From Ehretia macrophylla (lineage: Eukaryota; Streptophyta; Magnoliopsida; Boraginales; Ehretiaceae): a DNA stretch of 64,000 bases. This document shows, one piece after another, positions 10,517 through 22,696 of the stretch. Each line of letters begins with the position of its first letter. Within the stretch, counting starts at the first letter, position 1. The translations under genes were made by a program, and so were the position numbers. The notes under the pieces were generated by a model. That model did no database searches. It saw nothing but the letters and a program-made list of their open reading frames with translations, and was not told the origin of the DNA. The stretch covers positions 34,573,235 to 34,637,234 of the forward strand of contig CM075781.1 in the NCBI GenBank assembly GCA_037974665.1. The letters are read 5' to 3'.

Positions 10517-13310
10517 AATAGAGCACAAACGATTGAGGTATCTACCATTAACGCCCAGGTTGAGCAGATTATACATGTCTCCCGCAACAGCTAAACATAT
10601 GCAATGGCATTATAGACACCAAGTTGAGAATGGAAAATTTTGTCATCCATCCGATGCTGAGGCATATAAACACTTTGATAGAACATATCCAAACTTTGTT
10701 TCTGAACCGAGAAATGTACGTCTCGGACTTTTTTCTGATGGTTTTAACCCGTTCAACTCTTCTTCTCAACCTTATTCTTGTTGGCCTGTGATAATCACAC
10801 CGTACAATCTTCCACCATGGATGTGTATGAAGGATCCTGTAATGTTCTTGACCCTTCTTATTCCAGGGCCAAAGAGTCCGGGAAAGGGTATAAATATATA
10901 CCTTGAGCCTCTAATTGAAGAGTTGATTAAACTATGGGAAGTAAAGGTACCTTGTTATGATGTGTCGTCCAAGTCCAATTTCCAATTGAGGGCAACTTTA
11001 ATGTGGACAATTAATGATTTCCCAGCATATGACATGTTATCTGGCTGGAGTACGCACGGGCAATTGTTATGTCCGTATTGTATGGGATCTTCTAAGGCAT
11101 TTCAATTGACTGCAGGGAGAAAGAATTACTTCTTTGACTGCCATCGGCAGTTCTTATCGAGAAATCATCCCTTTCGACGAGACAGGAAAAACTTTCAAAA
11201 AAATATGATAGAGAACTCGGACCTTCCGCCGAGATTGAGTGGTGAGGACATGTGGGAAGAAGTTCGGGATCTTCCAAACATAAATGAACTAGGTAAAGAT
11301 AAAATAGATGGTTTTGGAAGAAGGCATAACTGGATAAAAAAAAGCATCTTTTGGGATTTTCCTTATTGGCGGTCACTGCTTGTGCGTCATAATCTAGACG
11401 TAATGTACATAGAGAAGAATGTTTTTAATAATGTCTTTAACACTATAATGAACGTGAAGGGGAAGACAAAGGATACGAAAAATTCAAAGGCTGATATTGA
11501 GAGAATTTGTGATCGCCCTGAATTATGCATTAGAGATGGCGTGATGAAAATGGTCGTGCATACTCTTCCGATTCTCTCTAGGAAAACAATTTTGGAGTGG
11601 GTAAAAGAGTTAAAATTCCCTAACGGATATGCATCAAATATAGCAAGGTGCGTTGACATGAACGATTTGAAGTTGTCACATGTAAAGAGCCATGATTGCC
11701 ATGTATTTATGGAGAGATTGCTTCCTATAGCCTTACGCGAGTTATTGCCCAATAGTGTATGGGAACCTTTTACCGAACTAAGCTTGTTTTTCAAAAACAT
11801 TTGTTGCACGTCTCTCGAATGAATTGACCTTGAAAGAATGCAACAAAATATTGTGATCACCCTTTGTAAGTTGGAAAGGATCTTACCTCCAGCTTTCTTT
11901 GACTCAATGGAGCATTTGCCAGTACACTTGGTTCATGAAGCAATTTGCGGCGGTCCTGTACAATATTGGTGGATGTACCCTTTTGAGAGATTTTTGCATC
12001 TTTTGAAGAGAAAGGTAAAAAATAAAACACGTGTTGAAGGATCTATATGTGAAGCATATCTTATCCTTGAAACGTCGACATTTTGTTCATATTATTTTGA
12101 ACCGCATGTACGAACAAAAACAAGAAACATCGGTTGAAATGAAGAGTCCATGGATTCGGATTACCTTCAAGGGTGCTTACCCATATTCAAACATCCAGGT
12201 CGTCCAATGGGGAAAATGATTTCTAAAGATTTGGACGATCGAGATTTCAATGCTGCTCACTTGTGTGTTTTGATGAATTGCAAAGAAGTGTCCCCATATA
12301 TTAAGTAAGTACATGACTTAACTCTTTAGTTCTATTAATACACATTACATATATAATCCACTAATTAATATTGTACATGACGTTTGAGGATGATCTTCGA
12401 ATAGAGAACCCATCATTTACTAATTCACAAATCAATAACAGCATTGACAAATTTTCCCGACTTGTTTACGTCACCATGTTAGTATTACTTGTCTTTAATG
12501 TGGTAATTATATATTTGACTCATTCCGACCTTGATGTTTATTATTGTCCCTAATTTACCCCTTTCAGCTTGCCCACAATAATATTTTGGATGATCGCGTG
12601 AAATATCTTTCAATGAGTCCAAGAAAGGTGGTAAGTACATGGTCAAAGTACTTGGTGAATGGGTATAGATTCCACACTTTGGAGTATGGATCTTCAAAGG
12701 CAACTATGAACAGTGGAGTCACTGTGAAAGGGACAACGCCTGATAACAAGGAGAGTCATTATTATGGTATGTTGACTGATATTATTGAGTTAGAATACCA
12801 TAATAGAACTTTGAAGCATACAAGAGTTGTCCTTTTCAAGTGTAAGTGGTACGATTCTCACAATGATAAGGGATTAAAGGTTCATCCAAAATTTCGATTG
12901 ATTGATATAAATGTGAAGAACAAATACCCAAAGTATGACCCATTGGTTTTAGCAGAGCATACACATCAAGCATACTACGTCAGGTATCCTGGTACTAAGA
13001 GAGAATGGGCAGCTTGGTTGGTTGTATGCAAGATAAGATCAAGGAACCAATTTGATTTGTGCATGAACAATTATGATAATGATAAAGATGAACAGTCAGC
13101 TTTACAGTCCGATGAGATGAACATGACATTGGTACAATCAGATAATCATGATGATGGCGTATTGCGCTGTCTTGAATCAAGTAAATGCATTGATGTGGGT
13201 TGGAGATGTAGAAGAAGAACACGAGGACTATGACTACAATGATGTTGAAGATCATGAAAGTGACTCCGATAATGACTTAGAATCCAAAGACAATGAATTA
13301 TCTGATTGAG
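10517..13310 (+). pseudogene. TNP2-class CACTA transposase, 3' part
   Basis: Resumes the frame left at 7291. It shows the Tnp2 hallmark blocks RLYMSPATAKHMQWH, DGFNPFNSSS, LIPGPKSPGKGI and CPYCMG, then ITLCKLERILPPAFFD and GGPVQYWWMYPFER of the DUF4218 region, and finally WSKYLVNGYRFHT, SGVTVKGTT and VVLFKCKWYD of DUF4216. In-frame TGA codons at 11820-11822 and 12135-12137 interrupt it, with matching protein continuing in the same frame after each. A GTAAGTAC donor at about 12304 marks an intron before the last exons (the DUF4216 part is readable from about 12570). The reading frame stops at 13233, with residual acidic coding-like sequence to about 13308. Upstream half at 6476-7291. Confidence 0.85.
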
Positions 13311-13465
13311 AATTTGTACCTATAAATTCAATATTTTGTATATAAACTGTATGTGAAGTGTACGATTGATAATCGAAAACTATAATGAAATGTGGTTATA
13401 ATATCTCTTAATTTATAGAATATATTGTACATATGTGTGTATCTTATGTTTTTTGTGTAGCAATC

Positions 13466-15460
13466 ATGGCTAGAGGTGGCAGATCGCAAGCAGATCAGTC
13501 ACGATCCGGCATGCCATCAACTTCGTCCTCCGCAGTACGTGTAAAGGTAATAGTGAGTCTCCTAGCACTCCAGGGACGTCCGTTCGTTCCACCGGACTAT
13601 CTGCCCTATTGTCTGGCATCCGAGTGACTACCGAGGATTGTCGTGTTAATGCCACGACCACGAATAGCGTCAAGCATGAAACAGAACAGCCAGAACCATC
13701 ATCACGTGCAGCTGGCACAACAAACTGGCAGCATATGGGATTCGAGTCACTCGCTCAGTACACCACATGGTTGGAGGATAGACGTACTCACATTCGATTA
13801 TATAATAACGAGTGAAATACAATTCAATAAAATTGTAGAACAATTATTTTAATTGTTTGTTATTAGTTCTTGAAGTTATAATATACAAATGCAAGTGACA
13901 CTAACTTATAGAATTGATATACTTCTTAACAGATTTGTACCTTCTTCAGCGATACAAGATTTTAAGTCAATATTCGCAGGCGGATTCACAGAACCCTAGA
14001 TTACTTATGGAGAAATTCCGCAAGATGTCAAAGACCGATGGTTTTGCTCGTTTGAGGTTTCTACAAACAATAATGCAGTCAATATATATTATATTATACA
14101 CTTGTACATTTATACATGCATATAAAATTAACACATGTTTGCATTGACCTTTTTTCTTCGTTGTAGAAAGATTATAAATGGCACCCATGTGACAGGACAC
14201 GCATCAAGCATTGCTTCCATTATAAGGCAGCGGAGAGAATGAAAGACCAATTGGCTAAGGCCCGTAAATTTGACAAGCCTCCTAAGTGGATGACATTACA
14301 AAATTGGGAGCAAATACAAGTAAGATGGCGCAACCCAAAGTGGAAAGAGAAATCAAAAGCGGCCAAGAAAAATAGGGAGAAAAATAAATCGGTACACTAC
14401 ACGGGTGCCACCCCCTTTCATGAGGTTCAGAGAAGGATGGTATGTAACTAAAATTAACTACTTAAATTTAATATTCTATTTTTTGAATAAATACTACTTA
14501 TGAATTTAATAATGTAGGCGGTGACAATAAATGCCCCTGTCTATAGAGCTGATGTTTTCAAGGTCGCCCACAGTAAAGGGGAGGGTGATGGTATCCAGTA
14601 CTCTGATCCAAAGACTGCTGAGACGATATTAAGTATTTATACAGTGTATTACTTTTACTGTCATTTAATTTTGTTAAATTTATATAATGTATATGTTAAT
14701 TTTAAGTTGCTAGTTAATTTTAATTTAAAAGGTTATAAAAATTGAATTTCATAAGTCTCTTTTGTAATGTATATATGGTTAGGCTTATGTATTTCATTAT
14801 GAGGATTGTATCATTATGATTATGTAGAAGTGGTTGTGACGAACGACATATCCTTTGGTTGTAAGTTGCAGGCCCAGGATTGTGAATTTGGTTTATTTGT
14901 AGTTGTATGTTGGTTGTTGTGGCTATATAATTGTTATGCAGGTTATATTTTTATGTTTGGGGCTATATTACAGATGTTATAATGCCGAAATTATGTCGCG
15001 TCCTGACTTGGTTTTAGGTGGAGTCGAGTTGGGACATGACATTGATTGGTATAAGAATATTAAATATTTATAAATGTTATTTTTGTAGTCACGATATGAG
15101 GAGATGCTCCAGTAACATGAACTTGAGACGCAAGAAGACCCCACGGCGCCGCCCGTTAATCCCGATGATATCTTCTACCAAGCTGTTGGTGGGGTGAAAA
15201 AAGGGCGTGTCTATGGACTCGGCTCGCAAGGAGTCTGCATTGGTAGGGAAACAACATCTATTCCCACCATCAACACTAGAGTTGGACTCTCGGAAGAAGA
15301 AGTCAGCAGGCGAGTCAGTGCCAGAACGGAGTCCTTGAGGCAACAACTTGATGACCAAGGAAAGGAACAGCAAGAGACGCAGCGACAAGTGAACGAAGCC
15401 ATGGAACTTGTGAGGCATTTGCAGCAGGAGATTAATCAGCTAAAACACCCACGATATTAG
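13466..15460 (+). pseudogene. Second CACTA gene (Transposase_24/TNPA-like), multi-exon, degenerate
   Basis: Starts ATG 13466 (MARGGRSQADQSRSGMPS...), a Ser/Gly-rich opening common in the accessory CACTA protein. A one-base shift near 13545 moves the frame to one reading GLSALLSGIRVTTE and TNWQHMGFESLAQYTTWLED. Later exons at about 14168-14440 (KPPKWMTLQNWEQIQVRWRNP, VHYTGATPFHEVQRRM) and 14518-14630 (VYRADVFKVAHSKGEG) match the Transposase_24 pattern. The last exon (about 15090-15460) has an in-frame TAA at 15113-15115 and ends in a heptad-rich coiled coil (RRVSARTESLRQQL...EINQL). Such proteins bind subterminal repeats and assist excision. Exon borders between 13815 and 14168 are uncertain. 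Confidence 0.7.
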
Positions 15461-15689
15461 CCCGATCAACATGATTAATGGTACATTTAGGATTTGGTTT
15501 TTTGGACAATTTTAGCAACTAATTTCGAACAATATTTTAATATTTTTATGAATTTAAAAGATGCGTTATGTAAATATTATTTTATATATTTAATTTTATG
15601 TTTTGTTGTGTAAATTTGTTTTATTTTTTAATTTTTAAATTTCATATTATTTTTAGAATAATTAATAATTATTAGCTTACAAAATAACC

Positions 15690-16344
15690 ACATAGAATTA
15701 GCCACCGTTTTTCTACGGACAAATGGCTATGGATTTGGACAACGGATTGGCCACTGATATGTGGTGACAAATTACTACGAATTTGCTACGGACATTAATA
15801 ATTAATTAAAAAAATCAAAAATTTAGTTGGCTACGGATGGGATACGGATTTGCTACCAAATATGTGGCTACCGATATATCCGTAGCCGTGGGCTACGACC
15901 GATTTACGACTGAAACGGCTACGGATTTGCTACGGACATTATTAATTAATTAAAATAAATAAATTATTTGGCTACGGATGGGCTACAGATTGGATACCGA
16001 ATACGTGGCTACTGATATTCTACGGATATTAATCCGTAGCCGTGGGCTACGGTCAATTTACGACCGAAACGGCTACGGATTGGCTACGAAAATTAATAAT
16101 TAATAAAAAATATCACAATTTTAGTTGGCTACGGATGGGCTACGACTATTTTGCTATGGAAGTTATAAAAAATAAATACAAATTAATTTCTGAAATTGGC
16201 TACGGAATGGCTACGAAATATCAATTTGGCTACGGGACTTTTTATTACGGACGGAAATCTGTAGACTATCCGTCGCCCGTCCCAATTTGGCTACCGCTAG
16301 GCTACGGATTTTGACCGTCGTATCAGCCTATTTTTCTTGTAGTG
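15690..16344 (+). repeat. CACTA 3' subterminal repeat array and terminal inverted repeat
   Basis: More than fifteen variants of GGCTACGGAT(GGGCTACGG) in both orientations fill about 630 bp, ending in TTTTTCTTGTAGTG. The array reads as an open frame at 16042-16314 only because the repeats lack stops. Immediately after 16344 the sequence returns to the integrase end of element A. Confidence 0.88.
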
Positions 16345-16620
16345 GATTGGCATGACAAACTCATTTCGGGAAAAGATTTATCTCCTGGTCAACAAATACT
16401 TCTTTATAACCCACGGATTCCTGGAAAACACAAGTCAAGATGGTTTGGCCCCTTTGTTGTGACTAAGGTATTTCTCTATGGAGCTGTCGAAGGCAATCAT
16501 CCAAAGAAGAGGACGTCAAGGTCAACGAACAACGATTGAAGACTTATTGGGATGATGAGTTTGATAAGCACAGGACCGTTGTCCACCTCAATTCGTCGTG
16601 AAAAATTACTCTGTCGGGCT
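16345..16620 (+). pseudogene. Integrase C-terminal end of element A
   Basis: Reads WHDKLISGKDLSPGQQILLY, then GKHKSRWFGPFVVTKV, the GPF motif of the C-terminal domain of Ty3/gypsy integrases. It is the counterpart of 23665-23920 in element B, with a frame disruption near 16490. Upstream integrase core and reverse transcriptase are absent from the element. Confidence 0.75.
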
Positions 16621-19434
16621 GTCGACGTTAAAACAAGCATTTTTCAGGAGGCAACCCGAAGTTTCTTACTTTTCTTGATTTAATAGTTTTAGTTGTTTTT
16701 AGTTAATTTTTGAGTTATAGTTGTCGTAGCTAATTGTTAATTTTTATTGTCATGTTAGGTTTAAGAACAAGTTTGGGGGAAGCCGAGGTGCAGAGGAGTA
16801 TTACCAAGTCGATTAAGGGAAAAAGTATGGAGAAATTGGTGTTGGGATTGCGTGGGATGCGTGCTTAGAGAGAAAAAGCAAAGAAAATCAAAGCTGTGAC
16901 AGTAGCGCTATTGCGCTATGAAGTAGCACGGCTGCGCTCACGGTGATAAAAGTTACGCTCACGAGAAAATGCTGGAGAAAAAAAAACAGCGCAGGCGTAG
17001 TGTAGCTGCGCTGACGTTCTTCAATTTGACGTTAAAAAATACAGCGCAGGCATAGCGTAGCTGCGCTTATGTCTTTGTGTTTTGACGTTCAAAAAAAAAG
17101 ATTGAAAATCAAAAACACAAATGATGTCTTCTTTCATCAGACACAAGAACCAAATCCTCACCCTATCTAACAAGCCCCAACCCACACCATTAAACCCAGA
17201 TTATACAAGCACTTCAAAGGTTCTCTACTTCTCTCACATCTCTCTCAAGTTATCACTCTTTCTCTCAAAACCCTAAGCCCACAACATAAACTCCATAAAA
17301 CACTCTTATTCACTCACACACTCTCTCTCGTTATCCAACCCACAAGAACTCATGGCACAAACAAACAATGAAACAATACACCACCACAACTCTTCATGAT
17401 TCACGGTGGCGACAGCAAGACGTGACCTCGACGACAGATTGTAGACAGCCGGCGGTGCTTAAGGCTGCTCCTATCACCCACGTAAGGCCTTATCTTTGTG
17501 TGTGTGGTGATGCATTGAATTGAGAAACAATAAAAAAATTAAAGAACAACGAACAATTTTTATGAAGCACCGCGTGAGAAAAAGGTACCCAAGACCGAAG
17601 AGGTTGTCCTCGTTTGTGTTTGGGATTGTATTTGTATTTTCAGTGTTGGTGGTTTGTGCTTTGGATAGAATATGTTGTGGATATTGCTTGCATACTACCT
17701 GGTTGATTAATGTTCTCAACAAGGCAGAAAAACTTGTAGAACTATTGTTGTATTCAGGCCTGCTTCTATTGTGTACCTATCTGTTGGTTGGGTGATTGGT
17801 GAATGCATTGTATTGTTGAAGCTATGTTATGGTGGCAAGTGTGCCATTCTGGTGTACATTGTTTAGTATATCCATACCTCTGCTAGACCTAGTTGCTTCG
17901 CATAATTGGAGCTGAAACATTTGAGGAGCTTTCGGACAATGCACAACATGGATATTCAGGGAAGTTTGATACTTGCTTTTCTTTAAGACTTTGCCATTGA
18001 GGACAATATTTCTTTCTAAGTTTGGGGGTGGTTATTAGTTGCTTGCTTGTGCACTTGTTCTTTTAGTATTCGTATTATGTGTTTTGTTATTTTTATTATG
18101 CTTGAAAAAAAATCAGAAAAATTTGAAACAAAAAAAAATGATGATCAAAAAGAAAAAAAATTGAAAGTAATGCTGAAAAGATAAGAAATAGGCCGATGAC
18201 GAGTAGCATAAGGATGACATGATAGTAATGAGGATAATTGACTGAAACATAGTTTCGTTTTACAGAAAATCCCCACCTACTGCGCACTTAGCCTCGCCTA
18301 GTTATGTTGTTGCTTAGAGAAGGTTTATGTGAGTTTAAGTGGAAAAAAATAAAAAATGAATGATCAAAGGACTTTAGAACTTGCTTGATTGTCACTCGAG
18401 GCGAAATCCTAGGCTGCATAGCATTAGAGAAATGATTTGGGCCATCTTTGGATCGTTTGAGTCTTTCAAATCAACCCTTGTAATAATTGAATATCCCTAG
18501 TCCACCAATTTGAACCTAATTAGCCTTTTCTTTCGTGTGCAACTATAGATTCTTTCTTAACTTAACAAGTTGATTTCCCCAAATTATGACCCTCCTACTT
18601 GTAACATATGATTGTTCTTGGATGATTATATGGAGCCATGTTTTGTATTGAATGATGGGAGGTATGATGATTGGGTGATGTTTTGTTTTGTTTTGAAGAA
18701 AAAAAAGGGGGAAATCATTAGGAAAAAAAGAAAAGAATGAAAAGAAAAGAAAAGAGCCACACTCTTTGTAGTTAATATCAAAATGCAAGTTTGGGGGTGT
18801 GTGGATTCTTTATGTGTTTTTAAATGATGTGAATGATGTTAAGGAAGTGAAATGAAAGAAGAAAGAAAATAGATATGTTGAATAATTGTGGTAGTACGAA
18901 GTTGAGTTGGCATGTGTTCCATTGAACATCTTCGAATAGTTGTGTGCTTACAGGTATTTTAGCCTTATATTATATCCATTATCCTACCTTGACCCTAGTC
19001 ATTCGTTACAACCAAATGTAAAGTCCTACTGATCTTTAATGCTATGATTAACCTACATTAGTGGAGAATTGCATGAAAAGTGAGCCTATGAAGTCCTAAG
19101 TAATTGAAAATAAAAGATTCACATTGATAATTCACTTAGCTTGCATAAACTCATCCGGGTACAATTGATTAGGATAGAGGCTATACACACACTCACTTGG
19201 GGGATTTAACGTAAAATGAAATTTATGTGAAGTTGAGATTTCTCATACTTATGATTGAAAATTACCTTTTAAGGTTGAATTGTGAAAGGTTGCTACTGAG
19301 GCCGTGAAAAATTTACTATCCCACATCATTGCTTTCATGAGTCATATTGTGTCGAGTCTTTAGCTGTTAGGTTGTTTCTTTCCTTAGTTGTGTCTTTTGC
19401 CTGAGGACAAGCAAAGCTTAAGTTTGGGGGTGTT
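16621..19434 (+). other. Long 3' non-coding region of element A
   Basis: Lies between the integrase end and the 3' LTR. It includes several AGCGCAG/CTGCGCT inverted motifs (16900-17075), poly(A)-rich stretches (18105-18160) and three AAGTTTGGGGGTG-like tracts at about 18019, 18786 and 19420. The last is the functional polypurine tract position. In Athila elements this interval can hold an env-like frame, but nothing here resembles one and the short frames are non-coding. Collinear with 23931-27200 in element B. Confidence 0.7.
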
Positions 19435-20678
19435 TGTTGGGTGTATTATTGATATATGATTTCAGCACATTTTCACTTAAATTTGGTTAGTTCTTGAGTA
19501 ATTTATGAGCAATTTTATTGGTTTCGTGTTTGTTTTGCAATGTAGATGAATTATATGAGAAAACATGGATTTTGCGGCAAAGATTGAGGAAAAATGAACA
19601 TGGGCAAGCTTTTATGCAACTAGTGAAGAGATTGAAGAACAAATAGAAGTAGCGAAGTCATAGAGCAGCTGCGCGGCATCGCAGGAAATTTAAGGGCAAT
19701 TTTGTAAAAGGCCCAAAAAGAAGAAACCCTATGTTTTAAAAGAGGAAAATAAACGTTTGATAGGGGAGGTTTTTTACTGGCGGTTGGTTTTGGGCAGCCA
19801 TCAAGAGGGGAGAAAAAGCAACATTCCAGAGGGAGAAAAAGAGGGGATTCGCGAGTTGAAGACGGAGAACAATCCGGAGACGGACTTCTACTATGATTCT
19901 TTTCCAAATCCTAGTTTTCTCTATCTCTCTTATCATGTTTTACGTTACAATTGAGATTTTATTTAATTTCTTTATGATGTTCTAGATTATTTTTCTAGGG
20001 CTACGATGTAGCCAGATTTTGAATATTTGAAGCTTTTTATTTGAATTAATTGATGAACTATTCTATATCTGCGTTGAGTATTTTATGCTGAGTTTAATGC
20101 TTGTGGTTGCCTGATCAACAATTACATGAGTCGTGATTTAGTTTGAGACTGAGAAGTGATAACTAAATTAGACCACGTGTAAAATACCATTAAATTGTCA
20201 TAAGCTAGAGATAGTAATGAGATCTAGTGTAGCGTTTGAATTTCTAAGGCTTAATGCGTTCCATAAGTTCACAGTTATCACAGATATATAGTTAGCTTAC
20301 TTATTGGGATAGGTTATTGATACTTAAGAAAGATTAATATCTACCTTAGCGAAATTGCTGGTAACGTAGGGAATAGGCGTCAATTGATTTAAATCAATAG
20401 TTTCAAGTAGGATTAATCTTGGTGAAATCGGAACCCCTAGAACATTTTAATTCTTGATTTATCCTCTTTATTAATTTCGTATTCGCTTTAGTTGTTAATT
20501 CCAAAAGTACTTTATTTATTAGTTTTTACTCACAATCTCTCAGCATTTGATTGTCCAAATAAAGTTAAAGTTAAATTAATTTCGATAGTTAGTAATCACA
20601 GTTCTTGTGGGAACGATCTTTATTTATCACTTTATTACTTGTTGCGATACGTGCACTTGCGTTAAAAATCACACAACA
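19435..20678 (+). repeat. 3' LTR of element A (1244 bp)
   Basis: Starts TGTTGGGTG straight after a G-rich polypurine tract and ends CACACAACA, followed by the ATAGA duplication. Homologous to 2878-3990, 20980-22199 and 27201-28424. Confidence 0.9.
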
Positions 20679-20683
20679 ATAGA

Positions 20684-20974
20684 CTTGCAGGAATGATTAT
20701 TGTCTTTAGAATAACGCATACCACTCTCGATAATACCGAAAACAATCCAATCAACTTAGCTAGGGAGATATACATGTATTAATCCTCAGACTGTTGTCAT
20801 TTCTTTCTCGTCACAAGACTTGTTTATCCTTTTTTAGAAGGTGTCATCTATTAAATGCATCCACTGATAAAAACTTATTGACAATTTGTACCACTTTGGA
20901 ACCTCTAGTTTAACTCACCGATGCCTTATATCCTGTTTCCCTATATTTAACATATCAATCAAGTAACTAGTACT
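20684..20974 (-). other. Internal non-coding part of element E, middle segment
   Basis: Continues element E from 2872 and is interrupted again by element B at 20980. No coding potential seen. Confidence 0.6.
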
Positions 20975-20979
20975 GTGCA

Positions 20980-22199
20980 TGTTGGGTGTATTATTGATAT
21001 ATTATTTTAGCACATTTCACTTAAATTTTGTTAGTTCTTAAATAATTTATGAGCAATTTGATTGGTTTTGCGTTTGATTGGAATTGTAGGTAATTTCCAA
21101 GTGACAAGCTAAGTTTTGAAGCAAAGATTGAAGAGAAATAGCAAAGGATTAGCTTTCATGCACTTGTGAAGAAATTGAAGAGAAAATAGAAATAGCGTAG
21201 TCATAGCACAGTTGTGTAGTATCACAGGAAATTTAAGGGCAATTTTGTAAAAGGCACGAAAAGAAGAAACCCTATGTTAAAAAGAAGACATCAGACATTA
21301 TAAAATGAGGCTTTTGGGCGGCTGGTTTTTAGGCAGAAAAAGCAATGTTCCAGAGGGAGAGAAAGAGAGGATTCACGAGTTGAAGACGGAGAACAATCCG
21401 GAGACGGACTTCTACCACGATTCTTCTCCAAATCCTAGTTTTCTCTATCTCTCTTATCATGTTTTACATTACAATTGAGATTTTATTTTTCTTTATGATG
21501 TTCTAGATTATTTTTCTAGGGCTACGATGTAGCCGGATTTTGAATAGTTGAAGCTTTTGATTTGAATTAATTGATGAACTATTCCATATTTGCGTTGAGT
21601 ATTTTATGCTGAGTTTAATACTTGTGGTTGTCTGATCAACAATTACATGAGTCATGATTTAGTTTGAGACTGAGAAGTGATAACTAAATTAGACCATGTG
21701 TGAAATACCATTAAATAGTCATAAGCTAGAGATAGTTATGAGGTCTAGTGCAGTGCTTGAATTTCTAGGGCTTAATATGTTCCATAAGTTCACAGTTATC
21801 GCAGAGATGTAGTTAGCTTTCTTATTGAGATAGGTTATTGATGCTTGAGAAATATTAATATCTATCTTAGCGAAATTGCTGGCAACGTAGGGAATAGGCG
21901 ACAATTGATTTAAATCAATAGTTTCAAGTAAGATTAATCTTGGTGAAATCGGAACCCCTAGAACATTTTAATTCTTGATTTATCCTCTTTATTAATTTCA
22001 TATTCGCTTTAGTTGTTAATTCCAAAAGTACTTTATTTATTAGTTTTTACTCACAATCTCTCAGTATTTGATTATCCGAATAAAGTTAAAGCTAAATTAA
22101 TTTCGGTAGTTAATAATCACAGTTCTCGTGGGAACGATCTTTACTTACTACTTTATTACTTGTTGCAATACGTGCACTTGCATTAGAAATCACACAACA
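20980..22199 (+). repeat. 5' LTR of element B (1220 bp)
   Basis: Begins TGTTGGGTG, ends CACACAACA, and directly precedes the primer site. Highly similar to the 3' copy at 27201-28424. In the early part the GCGCAGCTGCGC palindrome seen in the other LTR copies is decayed here to GCACAGTTGTGT. Confidence 0.9.
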
Positions 22200-22205
22200 A
22201 GTTTT

Positions 22206-22220
22206 TGGCGCGGTTGCCGA
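22206..22220 (+). other. Primer-binding site of element B
   Basis: TGGCGCGGTTGCCGA lies 6 nt after the 5' LTR. Athila/Tat elements typically carry TGGCGCCGTTGCCGGGG here, which pairs with a tRNA 3' end. Two or three differences suggest age. Confidence 0.75.
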
Positions 22221-22285
22221 GAACTATGTCAATTATTAATATTGATACCGAATAGCTTTAATTTTACTTTGGATTTTATTTTATT

Positions 22286-22696
22286 TTGTTTTGTTCTCTT
22301 ATTTTCGTTACGTGTGTTTCAGGAACATATTTCTCTAGGTGTATGCGAAAATTAAGAGGTAACAATTTTTTGCCTTTTGATCTTGAGATAGAGCGTACTT
22401 GTCGAAAGAATATAAATGGGCAAAGAGCTACTATAACTACCTATCATTTGCAAGGGAATATGGCTGACATCGTGGTAGCACATGAAGGAAATAATCAAGC
22501 AATTAATCAGAAAAATCCACCTAGAACACTGCGAGAGTATGCTTTGCCACCCACTGGAATTCAACCTGTGATTAGAAGGCCAGCGATTCAGGCGAATGAT
22601 TTTGATTTGAAGACAGTGACACTACAGTTGATTCAGAATATTCAGTTCCATGGACTACCTTCTGAAGAACCAAGAAGGTTGAGAAAGGTGAGGTGA
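22286..22696 (+). pseudogene. Athila-type gag, N-terminal remnant
   Basis: Contains TLREYALPPTGIQPVIRRP followed by AIQANDFDLKTVTLQLIQNI, the conserved start of Athila gag. The frame ends at 22696, within a few codons of entering the region upstream of the protease in another frame. Nearly all of the gag core, including any zinc knuckle, is deleted. Confidence 0.75.

Larger units (their letters stand above)
4807..16344 (+). mobile_element. CACTA (En/Spm) DNA transposon, left end missing
   Basis: The right end is the canonical CACTA terminus: TTTTTCTTGTAGTG at 16331-16344, directly followed by the resumed element A sequence. Internal to it is a dense array of GGCTACGGAT-type subterminal repeats (15690-16320), with matching motifs on the left at 5095-5200 and 5545-5600. 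Between them lie two typical CACTA genes: a TNP2-class transposase (6476-7291 and 10517-13310) and a second gene resembling the plant Transposase_24 class (13466-15460). No CACTACAAG terminus is present on the left, where the element abuts an LTR fragment. Both genes are broken, so the copy is inactive. Confidence 0.85.
2878..20678 (+). mobile_element. Athila-like Ty3/gypsy element A, deleted and disrupted by nested insertions
   Basis: Starts TGTTGGGTG and ends CACACAACA, flanked by the exact 5-bp duplication ATAGA (2873-2877 and 20679-20683). The 3' LTR is complete (19435-20678). The 5' LTR loses its last roughly 240 bp at about 3990 and jumps straight into the end of the integrase region. 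The internal domain is interrupted from 4069 to 16344 by an LTR fragment and a CACTA transposon. The polypurine motif AAGTTTGGGGGTG precedes the 3' LTR and is typical of Athila/Tat elements. Element B (20980-28424) is a sister copy that explains what is missing here: primer site, gag, protease and about 110 bp around the CACTA insertion. Confidence 0.85.

Noticed and set aside
16042..16314. 90-codon open frame in the CACTA 3' end
   Set aside because: It consists only of GGCTACGGAT subterminal repeats.
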